A stretch of 64,000 nt of DNA from Hydractinia symbiolongicarpus (Eukaryota; Cnidaria; Hydrozoa; Anthoathecata; Hydractiniidae). Each line of letters opens with the position of its first letter. Position 1 is the stretch's first letter. Where the stretch lies: NCBI RefSeq assembly GCF_029227915.1, contig NC_079888.1, positions 14,243,001 to 14,307,000 on the forward strand. Reading direction: 5' to 3'. Under the pieces are notes generated by a model. The model saw only the letters and a list, made by a program, of their open reading frames with translations, was not told the DNA's origin and made no database searches. The translations under genes were made by a program, and so were the position numbers. Below, piece by piece: positions 25,250 through 36,492 of the stretch.

Positions 25250-25864
25250 TCTGTCACTCATATGTTTGTCCATTAATACGGAGATTATTATCATCACTTA
25301 AGCCTATTCGATATGGTTTTTCGAACATATTATAATTGGGGGAGCGCACTCATTTGTCCGAAATTTGCCACCCGGACCACACAGAGTTCGTTCGCTCTAG
25401 TATTTTATGTTATCCTGGGGATACCAAAATATCCTGCTGACTAAATATGTTTGTCGGTCATTTCACCATAGTGTTTGGTAGAAAAATAGGATTGATACCG
25501 TAGGCGGTTGAGCTCACATAATATTTTAAATCAAAATGACACAAAACACGAAACAAAAATGATGTTAGTAAGGAATTAATAAAAACATTATAAAAATGGT
25601 TAGAGGGTTTATACTACAACAAACAATGTAGCGAGCTGGTCCAGCTAACCGGGCTGGTTAGGTTAGGCGACCTGATGCATTCTTTTTCCGAGACAAGATG
25701 GGTCGATTCGGCGGGATAAAAGAACAACGTTTACCATGTGATCGCATATTTATTAATCTTTAACAGATGCAAGATAACGGCAAAGCCTTATGTTATCAGC
25801 CACTGAAACTGTTACTATGCATATTAAAGGACTTTTTAAATAATTGCATTATGCAACACTCGTT
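25250..25864. other. Intergenic between genes B and C
   Basis: 25302-25350 (ttaagcctattcgatatggtt then tttttcgaacatat) resembles the left end of the TTAA element at 60713. Otherwise nothing recognised. Confidence 0.4.
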
Positions 25865-25893
25865 TTAATTGTATGTTGGGGCTGTTTCGTAAG

Positions 25894-25903
25894 TGTCATA
25901 ACT
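25894..25903. repeat. Target site duplication, left
   Basis: TGTCATAACT beside the transposon's left end; the preceding G also matches the right side. On the minus strand it is part of the codons for SYDT of gene C's tail. Confidence 0.85.
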
Positions 25904-26162
25904 CAACCTCGATCCCAGGACAAGTTGTCTCTTTTTGAATACCGGACGGCGAGACGAACATGGCCCTGGTGGAGGCTGGTCAAAAATCTTTGATTTTCGC
26001 AGATTTTTAATTAATGCACTCGTGTCTCGTTTATCAGGAATTTTATACTTCCTAGTCTTTGGTAAGCGAGTTTCAATTTAATTATTAGGGTCTGGATTTT
26101 ATCGTGATCGATGGAAATAGAACTTTTTAGTGAAGACTGGACCTTGAAGGCTTTAGGTCGTG

Positions 26163-28124
26163 ATGGCTCTAACGTATATTGATATTTTAAAGCGAATATC
26201 TTTCGCATTAAATAATTACATTTTTCAGTTTTGCCTGAAACCAAAGCAAGTCATATGTTTGGAAGCTTTGTTAAAGGGGAATGATGTGGTGGCAGTTCTG
26301 CCTACTGGATTTGGAAAATCAATTATTTTTCATTTACTTGCTGATCTCTTCCCAGTTAAAAATGAAAAGAATATTGTTTTGGTCATCAGCCCTTTAACTT
26401 CCATTATAAATGATCAGGTGAAATACTTGAATGGGATTGGTTTTTCTGCTGCTGTATTGAACTTGGAACAGAGGAAGTTTGAGGCAGATGAGAGCTTGTT
26501 TGGAAGTAATGATGCAGTGGAGGACGACCATGATGGTACAAATATTACAATTGATTGTGGTATTAAAAACGGAGATATTAAGATTTTATTTGCCCATCCA
26601 GAATCCTTTTTATCTGATCAAGGGCGTTCAATTTTAAAGAGCAAAATTTATCAACAAAATGTGGTAGCTTGCGTGGTTGATGAAGCGCATTATGTTGAAA
26701 TATGGTAAGTAAACTAGCTCTAGCTGGCTATTCAAGAATATAGATTATAAAATTATAAAAAAACTTTGGTGGTTTTTAAAATTCATTTTATAAAATAATA
26801 ATGAAGTAATGTAGGTATGTATATAGCACATATCATATGAAATATTTAACAAAACTGAATATATACAGTATAAAAATCTGTTATATATATATAGCTATAT
26901 GTAATATATATATGAAAATATATAATGAAACTAATATAAACGAACATATCTTTTGACAAGTTGATAATATATATCTGTTGGTACATAATATAATAAATTG
27001 CTAATATATTAGCTATACAAAATTTTAAAAAAAACACTCCATTTATATGTTTTAGGGGTGCTGAATTTCGTGAAGATTTTGGAAAATTATGCACACTGAA
27101 AGCTCTTTTTCCAAGCACACCCATGATTGCTTTGACAGCAACTGCACCCCCAAGCAAAATAAAAAATTTAAAAGAGAAACTATGTTTCAGTCCTTATTGT
27201 AAGGTTGTTGTTGCAAATCCAAATAGAAAAAATATATTTTTAAAGAAATTGCCAAGACGCGGAAACAACTTTGGCTTAAGAAGCTATGACGATATTTTAG
27301 TTCCCATTGCTAAAGAGTTAAATAAATTACGGGATGATTATCCCATGACAATCATTTACATGAAGCTAAAATATTGTGGCTATGCTTATTCGTTATTTCA
27401 GCAAACAGTAACTCCAAATAACACAAAACTATTTTGTCAATTTCATGCTCCTCAAACATCTAGAATTAAGAAAGAAATCTTAGATGAAATTACAAAACAA
27501 GATTCGTCTATTAGAGTTGTGTTTGCAACCACAGCACTCGGGATGGGTGTTAATGCACCAAAGGTTACTGAAGTTATCCACATAACGCCTCCAGCCAATA
27601 TTGAATCTTACATGCAAGAAATTGGTAGAGCTGGAAGGCGTGGGCAAAACTCAACTGCAACATTGTATTACAATAATGCAGATATTGCTGTTAATAAAAA
27701 TAATGTTGACGATAGCATGAAGTGCTTCTGCAAAACAGATCTGTGCTTAAGGAAATTTATTCTAAATTTCTTTGGTTTTAAAAAATATGAACAAGATAAT
27801 TGTTGCTCAAATTGTACAAAGTCTAATTTGCTGATAAAAGAAACAACATTACCTTGCCGTGATTTAGTATCAGAAGATGCTTTTAAATGCTTACAAACTG
27901 AGCTGAAAGAAATTATTGAAACTTGGAGACTTTCGCTATTGACTACCCTTGATCAAACTTATGAACTTCCATCTATCAATAAAAATTTGGTTCAAACACT
28001 ATTGAGTAAACTTCCATTTATAAGATCTAAAAATGATCTGTTATTTGAATATGATGTTTGGGATGATCAATATGCTACCACCATATACGATAAAATAAAT
28101 AAGTATGCCCCAAAGCATAAATAA
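26163..28124 (+). CDS. RecQ-like superfamily II DNA helicase of the transposon (2 exons)
   Basis: Exons 26163-26704 and 27056-28124, spliced at GTAAGT and TTTTAG within the Trp codon of DEAHYVEIW|G; about 536 aa, both exons fully open. Motif I is LPTGFGKS, Ia SPLTSIINDQ, II DEAH, III ALTATAPP, V FATTALGMGVNAP and VI QEIGRAGRRG, the RecQ order and spacing. A Cys cluster follows (CFCKTDLCLR ... DNCCSNC), matching the RecQ zinc-binding segment; I see no clear winged-helix or HRDC domain. Expected activity is ATP-dependent DNA unwinding in the nucleus, presumably assisting transposition (inference from context). The ATG follows a GTG in frame; an earlier start is not excluded. Unlike its neighbour it has no visible lesion. 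Confidence 0.85.
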
Positions 28125-28351
28125 TTTAGGTATATATATAAATATATATAAACAAACTTTAAAATATATAGTATATAATATTCACTTCTGATAAAACAAA
28201 CTTGTAAGATTAAAAGCACTCAGTAGACAGAATTTAAAAAAGTTCTACTTTTTCTGGAGGTTTGAATTATCAGCAGTCAATGTTAGCATAAATAATATAT
28301 ATACGTTTATGGAACTCACCTTGATATAACAGATTCTTACTTTATAAAATC

Positions 28352-31298
28352 CTAGGGAACATATAGCTGTAATTTATGTTTTTCTAACCATTTTTGATGT
28401 TCTACAATATTCAAGTAACGTAGTGGGGAACGTTTAATATCAGGAAAACTTTGATGAGCTCTTCCAACAATGTGGCTAAATGGGCGAAGATTAAGCAGGT
28501 CGTTTGTCATCTCTTTTTCATCAGATATGGACTCTCGTTTAGAGTGTTGGACCGATGTATCATGAATATTTAGGTTTTGATCATAATTTTCTTTGATTTC
28601 TTTTACACCGCTCACAGCCTTGCACACTTTGCTAATGGATTTTATTGTTTTATTTGCTCCCATTCTTTGCACGATGTGTTTTTCTAAACGATTACTGATT
28701 TCTTGTGATAGATCATCTTCAATGTTTTGCCCTGCTCCACCTCTCCAATTTGAAAAGTATCCCCATTTGAACTCCTCAGACAATCTAGGTGTCAACAAGC
28801 ATTCTACTTGTGCAATGCTTACAAACATCCTATCGCATATTTACTGTATGCACCAAGTGATCGAAATATTGACAACAAAAGCTTTTGATTGATGAGGTTT
28901 CTGTCACCATCTCCTTCTTTAGCTGTATCTTTCATCTGAAGGATGAGGACTGTTAAGAAAATGATACACAGACCGTAATTTTTCACTTGATCACCATCTT
29001 CAATTGATTTTTGGAGAACAAATTGATCGACAAAATTATCCAGTAAAGTGTTAAAATATTCTTTTTTTACCTCTTTGCTAGCATGCACCAAATTTTTAGG
29101 AAAGGGATGTCTTTTTGGTTCATCTTCCAATGTATCCATCTCCAGAAAAGACATTGCTGCTACAACAACATATGCTCTACCAACACTTAAAAACAGATCT
29201 TCACTACCTTCGTATTAGTCTAACACTTTACCTGGGGTTGAATTCCTTCTATTCATTTTCTCCCTGAAATACTTCAGTGTTCCTATCTGGTTGACAGAGT
29301 TTGCTGAGTAAAGCAGAGCAAATGAATATTGAAGTAAAGATGCCTTACAGTGCCACATTGCAGCTTTGAAAGGGGAACAATGATCCACCCGGTCTGTTGG
29401 TGTGTGATTCCCAGCTAATAGGGATTTCGCACCAGCGAAACGGACTCGTGTCAGCTGATCACCACTAAACATTATTTTCATGTCCTTCATTGGATCTTCG
29501 TTGGTAAACACAGTGTGAGAATATGATTGACCTGGCTCAGCTGTGTTTTCAGGTAATGGTGTATTGTCGATAATTGGCATGTCAGTCAGTTTACCAGCCT
29601 TTTGGTATATCTCTGCAATCCATTTCTCATATGTTCGCAGGATCTCGACACAATCTGCATACCTTGCTTCATTTGCATCAATGATCGGCATTGAAATTAT
29701 TGTTGACTTTTGGGACATTTTGTCACTAAATCTGTTGTCAATATGATCTGGGATTACTTTTTTTAAAAATTTAAATTTTGGGAAAAACTCAACCAGAATT
29801 CTTCCAATCAGAACCTTTGTTGTCTGTCTGTAACATTCCCATTCTGCCATATTGACAGCAAATTTCTTCCTGTCCATATATCGAATATCTCCAATTGGCT
29901 GGTTGTTTGGAAGATGGTCAAAAGGAATTCTGTTTGCGATTAGATTTGTTGCAAAAAGATGGTAATCTTTGTTGTCAACACCCTTTCTTGTCTCTACTAG
30001 TACTTTCAGATCCCAGTTATCGCCGCTTCCTCTGAGTGTTGTGTTGTTTTTCACTAAATCAATCGCCTTTTCCATATAGTGGCTTCCAATCAAGTTTAAC
30101 AGATTTCCTTTCATCTTGTGTGACAGGCATACTCCTAGTTTGTTGAATCTTTCTTGTAACTAGAATATAAGTACCCAACATAGCTTAATTTAGTTGTTCG
30201 TTATGTTTACTTATATCCAAAAACATGTTTTAATGAAAAGTTTTAATATATATATATATATACATTTAGAATTTTTTGGATAAATTTTCACCTTTCTATA
30301 AAAAGCAAAATAAGAACAGAAACTTTTTCTATTAGTCGGAGTTAAAATCTCAAGAGCATTTCCCATTATTTACATCTTACATCTACTGACTTATATATTA
30401 CCTTTTTGCTGCATCCACCCTCAATGATCAAAACAGTGTTGACTCTCTGATATAAACTAAGTTCATGCCACCGCATTTGCATCAGTATGGAATATATGAA
30501 ACAAAATTTGTTTTTAGTTTCAAGTACAATATCCTTTTGCCCACACACAGCACTAAGAACATCAACAAGTAATAGATGATTTTCTTTGATCTCAGCCCAC
30601 AGTTTTTCAATATTAAAATTTTGCATCTCTTCATACCCTTTTTTGTGTAAAATTGATGGTTTTTTTCTTGTGGCAAGTTTTTTACAGGAACTTTTCAAAT
30701 TATTAATATAATTATTTTTCAAATATGTAGATATAGTTGGACAGTGGTTAATGATTGTATTTGCTACTACCATATTATTATTGGATTTAAGCGCTGTTTC
30801 CAGTTTTAATTTTTGCATTGCTGGTATATTGTCTTTGGGAAAAACAATATTGCGTGGTTGCAGTTGTGTGGTAGGAACTTCAGTTAACTCCTTGTTTTCA
30901 GCAAAGTTAAGTTGCTTTCTAGATTTTCCTTTTTCGTTCTTTTTCTCACTTTCAATAGTTTGATTTTTCTCGTTATGCGGAGACAATATGCCACGTTTGA
31001 CAGACATGTTTTGTCGTAACTGAATTTGATTCAGTTGAACATTTTTCCGAAAGTCTGACATTTTCTCGACAAAGGTGACACAAGACTGACATATAACAGT
31101 TGGAAGAGCATCCAGTTCCGTTGTTCTTAACCCACATGTTAGACTTATTTTGTTCTCAATGTTTTTGTTTTTTCCAATATTGCTGAATATTTTTATAAAC
31201 AAAGATTTTTGTTTTAATTTGGCACATAACCTGCAGAAATTTCCATCATTGGAAGTGTTACGAAAGTAAATCTTCTTAGGAGTAGCTGGCTTAGCCAT
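28352..31298 (-). pseudogene. ZAD-like plus DUF6589 protein, probable transposase, broken
   Basis: Exon 1, 31298-30412: MAKPATPKK then a treble-clef-like Cys set (FCRLCAKL ... LPTVICQSCV), as in ZAD-type zinc fingers. Exon 2 starts at 30159 (acceptor TTCTAG) with LQERFNKLGVCLSHK, which I recognise as the DUF6589 start, and continues through MPIIDANEARYADCVEILR, MKIMFSGDQLTRVRFAGAK and DRVDHCSPFKAAMWH to LSEEFKWG, NWRGGAGQNIEDDL and MGANKTIKSISKV. Lesions: an in-frame TAA at 29217-29215 (GKVLD-stop-YEGSEDL) and a frameshift near 28825 between YSKYAIG and QVECLLTPR. The SGDQLT and CSPF motifs suggest an RNase H-like DDE fold, but catalytic residues are not assigned. Confidence 0.7.
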
Positions 31299-31999
31299 TC
31301 TTCTATACCTTGAATAAAAAAAGAAAATTTTTATATTTAGCAATATAGATGTATATATATAAATGTATAGATAGCTTTGTGTTTTTATCTTATATATAAT
31401 CCCTTACCATTTTAAGAGTTAACAGAATTCTTGCAATATGTAAAATCTGTGTAATTAGCATGGAAAATACATCCAATCCTTTATCTGTTTTTGCGTTGAT
31501 GTAGCTAACTGCGCTTACTTTGTATTCTGATGTTCAGTAGTAATAATAATAATAAATAACTAGTAGCTATCTATCTGTAACTATATATATGTCTACACTT
31601 CTTGTTTTATAACTAGCTAGCTCTAGACAATCTCTTGGTCAGTTGCTAATATTAATTTGAGCATAAGTAGCATGTAGTTACATACAAGCACATCTGGACT
31701 GAGAGTTAACTAGTTAAAACTAATTGAAGCCATAAAAGTTTCTTGCCAAAATGTATTTTTCAAATATTTTTTTCTGATACAAAACATGTATGCACAGTGT
31801 CGGCCATCTTTATTGTTTACAGTTAGTTTCAGCGTGAATATTTCACGGACCGAGTGACGTTTTATCTTTCGCATAATTAGGTGAAATTCTCGACCAATCA
31901 CGGCTCGGAATAAAACCAGCCTCCTCCAGGGCCTTTTTCGTCAGACCTATCAATAAGCGCAGCGCCGATGAGAGACAAAAAGCCCTGGGAACGAGGTTG

Positions 32000-32009
32000 T
32001 GTCATAACT
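32000..32009. repeat. Target site duplication, right
   Basis: TGTCATAACT immediately after CGAGGTTG. Together with the left copy it brackets the element exactly. Confidence 0.85.
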
Positions 32010-32093
32010 ATCATTATCTTTATGTAGACTAGCGTAATTAGCCTGGAAACCATCATTTTGTGGAAGCGAAAATTCAGTATAATGATCATTCAC

Positions 32094-32845
32094 CTGTAAG
32101 GACAAGGTATGAATTCAGCTCAATTAATGAAAGAGTGTAAAGGGTCATATTATTATTGTAGCCAGAAATCCGATATTCAATTTTAAAAGAGAAGCATGTC
32201 CAACCGGGTGAGACTTTTCATGCATATGCAAACCAACCCCGGAAGGTGGAATAACGTCATCGTACATCTAAATGCAGAAACACTGGTATACAAAAACATA
32301 AAACATTACTATACCTTTCCTTTATTTTACTTTTTGCAAGCCAGAACTACCCAATTTTAAATGAGCAACTATAGATACATACGCTGCAGCTCTGTTATTT
32401 TCTTTAACTTGGAATATTTCTTCCTTCAAAGTTCATTTTGGTTTTTTTTGATTTCAATGAAATTTTGTACATTATTAGTTTCTACTGACAAATAATCGTA
32501 TCACATCTTTCTTGACTGAAGAATTATACCACTTAAAATTTTCTTTCAATTTCAAAATGGAATAAATCTTCCTAAAGTGCCTCCTAACTTTAAGACACTG
32601 TAGCAAACATTAAGATAAGCGTTTTGACTTAAAAATGATATTTTCGGAATATTTAATTCTTTGCCAAGAAAGTTCCAATTATTAAAAAAATACATCTTCC
32701 TTCAATCTTCCGAAAAATTTCCTTATGTTAAAGCGGTATAAATTACATTTTGGGAAATTCTAAAAAAAAACTTTGACATATTCATTTAGAAACAACAATG
32801 ATTGTAAAATTTATGATTCTTTATTATTTTACTATAAGAAACTAG
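32094..32845. other. Gene C, last intron part: nothing recognised
   Basis: AT-rich, with an acceptor CTTACAG for the tail exon at 32094-32100. No further exon identified. Confidence 0.4.
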
Positions 32846-32872
32846 TATAGAAAGTGTTGCGGAGAGGTTGCC

Positions 32873-33206
32873 AAGGCAAAGGCATTAAGCACGGCAAGGA
32901 AAGGGCACGGCAAAGGCAGGCAAGGAAACAGGGCACGGCAAAGAGGCAGACAAGGAAACAGTAAGGCAGGGGTAGACAAGGCATGGTAGGCACAAGCTAG
33001 GCAAAGGCATTGAGCACGGCAATGAAAAGGCACGGCATATGCAGGCAAGGAAACAGGGCACGGCAAAGGCACACAAGGAAACAGGAAGAGGAATCAGTAA
33101 GGCAGGGGTAGGCAAGGCACAGGCAAGGCAAAGGCATTAATGAAGGCAAGGAAAAGGCACGGCATAGGCAGGCAAGGAAACATGAAGAGGAATCAGCAAG
33201 GGGGTA
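32873..33206 (-). repeat. CCTTGCC-type minisatellite, right copy
   Basis: Reverse-complement counterpart of the array at 19877-20105 (ggcaaggcaaagg units), expanded to about 330 bp. Three overlapping Ala/Leu/Pro-rich frames are artefacts of the repeat. Confidence 0.75.
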
Positions 33207-34171
33207 GGCAAGAAGAATTACTTGCAAATGGCGGCAGAAATTTTGACGAAATTCTTGGGCTTGTTGAAAAAATTTGTCTGTGTTTTTAGATTTTCTTTCT
33301 GCAATGTTTTTCTCTTGAATATTTCCTCGCTCTTCTGTATGTTTGTTTCATGTTTACATAACTTCGGTACAATTGAAAACGCGTTATGATTGGTTAACAT
33401 TTCAATTTCAAAAGAGGACAATAGGTTTATATGATCATATATCATATAAAAAATAGGACGTGTTTTATCTTTAAAAATTCGATCATATATATATGATCAT
33501 AAAAATTTTCATCATATAACGTATGTTACACGATCAAATTTATAGTATATGTCATATAAAATTTGATCGTGTAAAAGCGGCTTAAAGCGTTTGTATTCGC
33601 CATATTCTATATCTTGCATGTAAAATATAAAAGTAAAATATAAAACTGTAAATATCTAAAACTTTTGTAGGGTCTGGTATAACCGAGAAAATGAAATATT
33701 GGGGGGGGGGGGGGGGGGGTGGTAAGTAGATGATGACGTAATTTTGGGAGGGGGTCGACCAAATGATTACGACTGATTACATGGGGGAGGTGGGAGTAGA
33801 AATTAGGCAAAAAATTGATTACGTAATATGTGAACGCTCCCTATGGCAATTCATTTTTTGGAAACGATATAGCTAACTAAATATCTGTATAATGGGTATT
33901 CCTAATCAAAACAGAATAATCTCAATTATTGTGTCTGGGCATGTCACAAACAATTTTCCTATATACTTAGTAGCCAGCAGCTAACCTTGGTGTCTGGATG
34001 ATCAAGTATACCTGCCTTTTTTGACATGACATTGTGCTGTATAAATGAAAATGATGAATGTATGCAACTCTCCCCTCCACGATTCAAAAATTACTATTAT
34101 TCTCAATACAGCTATAGCATTTAGTCATGATTACCTGGTTATTGTAGGTGCAAGATAATTTGTTTTTCTCT

Positions 34172-34239
34172 GCCCTGTCCAGGATTTGAACCTGGATCTC
34201 TCATTTACATGAGTATCATAGCCGTTAGACCAACAGGGC
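34172..34239 (-). tRNA. tRNA-like sequence, second copy
   Basis: Minus-strand partner of 19378-19445, same length, with intact acceptor and T stems and a D-arm closer to consensus (GGTCTAACGGCTATGA). The anticodon-arm loop is TGTAAA, again 6 nt. Differences from the left copy spare the acceptor and T stems, which hints at past constraint or recent origin. Confidence 0.5.
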
Positions 34240-35082
34240 ATGAATAAATATATATACAAAACTTCACAGGTGCACATTTCAACAAATAACTTGTTATAAA
34301 TAAATAATTTTTATGATAAATTGGGTAATTTTTATTTTATAAAAAAGAAAATTTTCCTTCAATATTCTTTTTGGCGGTAAAATAAGGTATGGTCTGTAAA
34401 ATATACTAAATATCATTATAACAAAGTTCTGCTAAAAAGAATATAAGTTTTAAGACTTCTCCAATTCTTAAAACATGTACTCCAATATTGGCCACAATAG
34501 ATAATAAGATCAAAATTTGAAAATATATATATAAACAAAACCAAAGCAAAAAAAAGATTTGATTTGAGGACATATGTCCCTTCTATATATTATTAATATT
34601 CCATGGGCCGGTGACACATTTTATTTAGACAATGATGCTAGAATGGTATCTGGCAATGTTGTATATACAGTTAAGGTCAAGTTACAGAAAGGGAAATTAT
34701 TTCCCGGTGTAGAAATTATGAGATTTTCCAATTGCAAATTATTTTTAATTTCTGAAAGGTGTTCTGACTGCAAAAATGAATGTGATATAGATGATTGTAC
34801 AAGAAGCGCTTGTCTGGATTTAGATGAGTTGCAGCACGACTTAATATTTTGATTTGCATCCACACCAATGGACATGTGCATGCATATGCACAGGCAGAAA
34901 ATATATTATAAATGAACAGAAAAATGTTTGTTTTTTGAAAAAACTAGCTACCAGTGTCTGTATTAGCTAATCCACAGTTCGTTCCGGGCACAATATTTCA
35001 CGAGCCAATGATATTACATTCTGTTTATAATCTGACGAATTAGAATCCGTAAAAATATGGCACCTAGTTTGGGATATTTAGC

Positions 35083-35540
35083 ACGAGGGTGCCGATAAGC
35101 CGCATACGCCGTAAAAAGTGCGGGCGTTTTCGGCGAGTTCGGCGTTTTGAAAAAAATTCAGGTATTTGCCCGAAAAAACCCGCATAGTCCCGAACAATGC
35201 CCGAAAAAAAAAAGATTCACCACAAATGACTCTCGAAGAATTATTTAAAAAAGTATAAAAATTAAAATGAACTAACTATGTGATAGCGAAGTTCTTAAAA
35301 GAACTGTTTTTTATGATTTGTGATAATATTTACTTGATAAATAACTTCAAACGCATTCTTTTAACTGTCGTCCGCCATGTTTATGTTACAAGGTGTTGCA
35401 TTTCGGGAATGTTCCGGGCGAGTTCGGGCGTGTTCGGGAAAGTGCGGGCGGTTTCGGCCGACAACCGTCAATTTAATTCGAAAAGTCGCCCGAACTCGCC
35501 CGTATATATGCGGGCGTTTGCGGCTTATCGGCACCCTCTT
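35083..35540. mobile_element. hAT-like MITE in the right composite repeat, same insertion
   Basis: 458 bp, inverted relative to the left copy, with the same flanking duplication (TATTTAGC at 35075-35082 and 35541-35548 is the complement of GCTAAATA). Relative to the left copy it lacks a roughly 28-bp segment beside an AAG microhomology. Both composite repeats therefore descend from one copy that already contained the MITE. Confidence 0.75.
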
Positions 35541-36492
35541 TATTTAGCTAGAAAATCTGAGCCACTAAATTATGTTTTATGCTTTAGTTAGGGAGCTTTT
35601 TAGGGGTGTGAATGACCTAAAAGTGAAAAATAGTGATAGCTCTACATAACCTTCCATTTTCACTATATTTTTCAAAATAAATACTATGGACAAGGTTGCA
35701 AAAAACACATTATGGAGGTTGCATTTATTCTTTTATTTATAAAAAAAGTCCAGGCTCTTCTGCTAAAAAGAATATATGTCTATACCAATGTTCTTTTGCT
35801 GATTTGGCTAAACTTTTGGTTCTTAGTTTTTTGTCTAAAATTGTTAGAACCAACATATTTTGTGGATAATTGTAGATATTTGATGGTACTTTCCTAATCA
35901 GAGCATAATTAACTCATTGTGCAGTATGTGTATGACTAGAAAATATGTCTTAAGGATCATTTAAATCTAGCTACATAGCTAATTTTATGCCAGCCAAGTA
36001 GCCAGTTTTATGTCAGATAAGTAGCTAGTGAGAAAAACAGTTTTGTGCTGGTTAACTACCTAGTTTATGCTGCTAGCTAGCCAATTTGGTAGTGTTATAC
36101 CAGCTTATTTTGCCACATATGTTGGTAGTTTTTTGCTAGTTAGGTGTGGGTGAGAAGAGGTTCATTACATGTAAAAAATAGTGATATACTAGCTAGCTAT
36201 TCATACTTCCCTCTTTCGTTTTCTTGAAAATATCAGTTCGTCCCCATCTTTAAAAAACAACAAACACTCCATCGCTTTGCTCCTTGATAAACACGTTTTC
36301 TCGCTTACTATAAACTGTACTAAAGAATGACCACATTAAATTGCTGGATTACTGTGATTTTTTGTTTGAATTTTTATAATTCGGATGTATAGGGACGAAA
36401 TCGCATAGAAATGCTATATACTCTCCATCGTACTTCTTTTCCCTTATATTTGGCTTATATAATGAGGAAATAGGCTCCGCTACTCTCCGCAA

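Larger units (their letters stand above)
25904..31999. mobile_element. 6.1-kb DNA transposon carrying RecQ-like helicase and DUF6589-like protein
   Basis: Left end CAACCTCGATCCCAGG (25904), right end CCTGGGAACGAGGTTG (31999): imperfect terminal inverted repeats of about 80 bp, sharing gtctct and ggccctgg.ggaggctgg further in. It is flanked by identical TGTCATAACT (25894-25903 and 32000-32009), extendable to 11 bp with G. It holds a two-exon helicase on plus and a ZAD-like/DUF6589 gene on minus, convergent. Helicase plus transposase is, as I recall, the hallmark of the AcademH lineage of Academ transposons; I could not check that Academ duplications can be 10 bp. The insertion splits gene C's tail exon. 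Confidence 0.8.
32846..36492. mobile_element. Composite repeat, right copy (3.6 kb), inverted relative to the left copy
   Basis: Reverse-complement partner of 17856-20129 with the same order: terminus, MITE, tRNA-like sequence, minisatellite, terminus. It is longer because of about 750 extra bp between MITE and tRNA-like sequence and about 540 extra bp between the tRNA-like sequence and the minisatellite, including a G-run at 33701-33719. It lies between the transmembrane exon and tail exon of gene C. A short open frame at 34574-34852 (KNECDIDDCTRSACLDLDEL near its end) has no recognised relative. Confidence 0.6.

Noticed and set aside
32842-33227. Three overlapping minus-strand frames rich in CRAF/CLP
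   Set aside because: Low-complexity product of the right minisatellite copy.
33701-33719. 19-base G run as a G-quadruplex or regulatory element
   Set aside because: A single homopolymer next to G-rich sequence; could equally be a length artefact of sequencing.
17856-36492. One giant 18.6-kb transposon with multi-kb terminal inverted repeats
   Set aside because: The interior contains gene B's leader-like exon and gene C's tail exon in the order and strand expected for the host array, and the helicase element has its own TIRs and target duplication inside. Two separate insertions explain it better.
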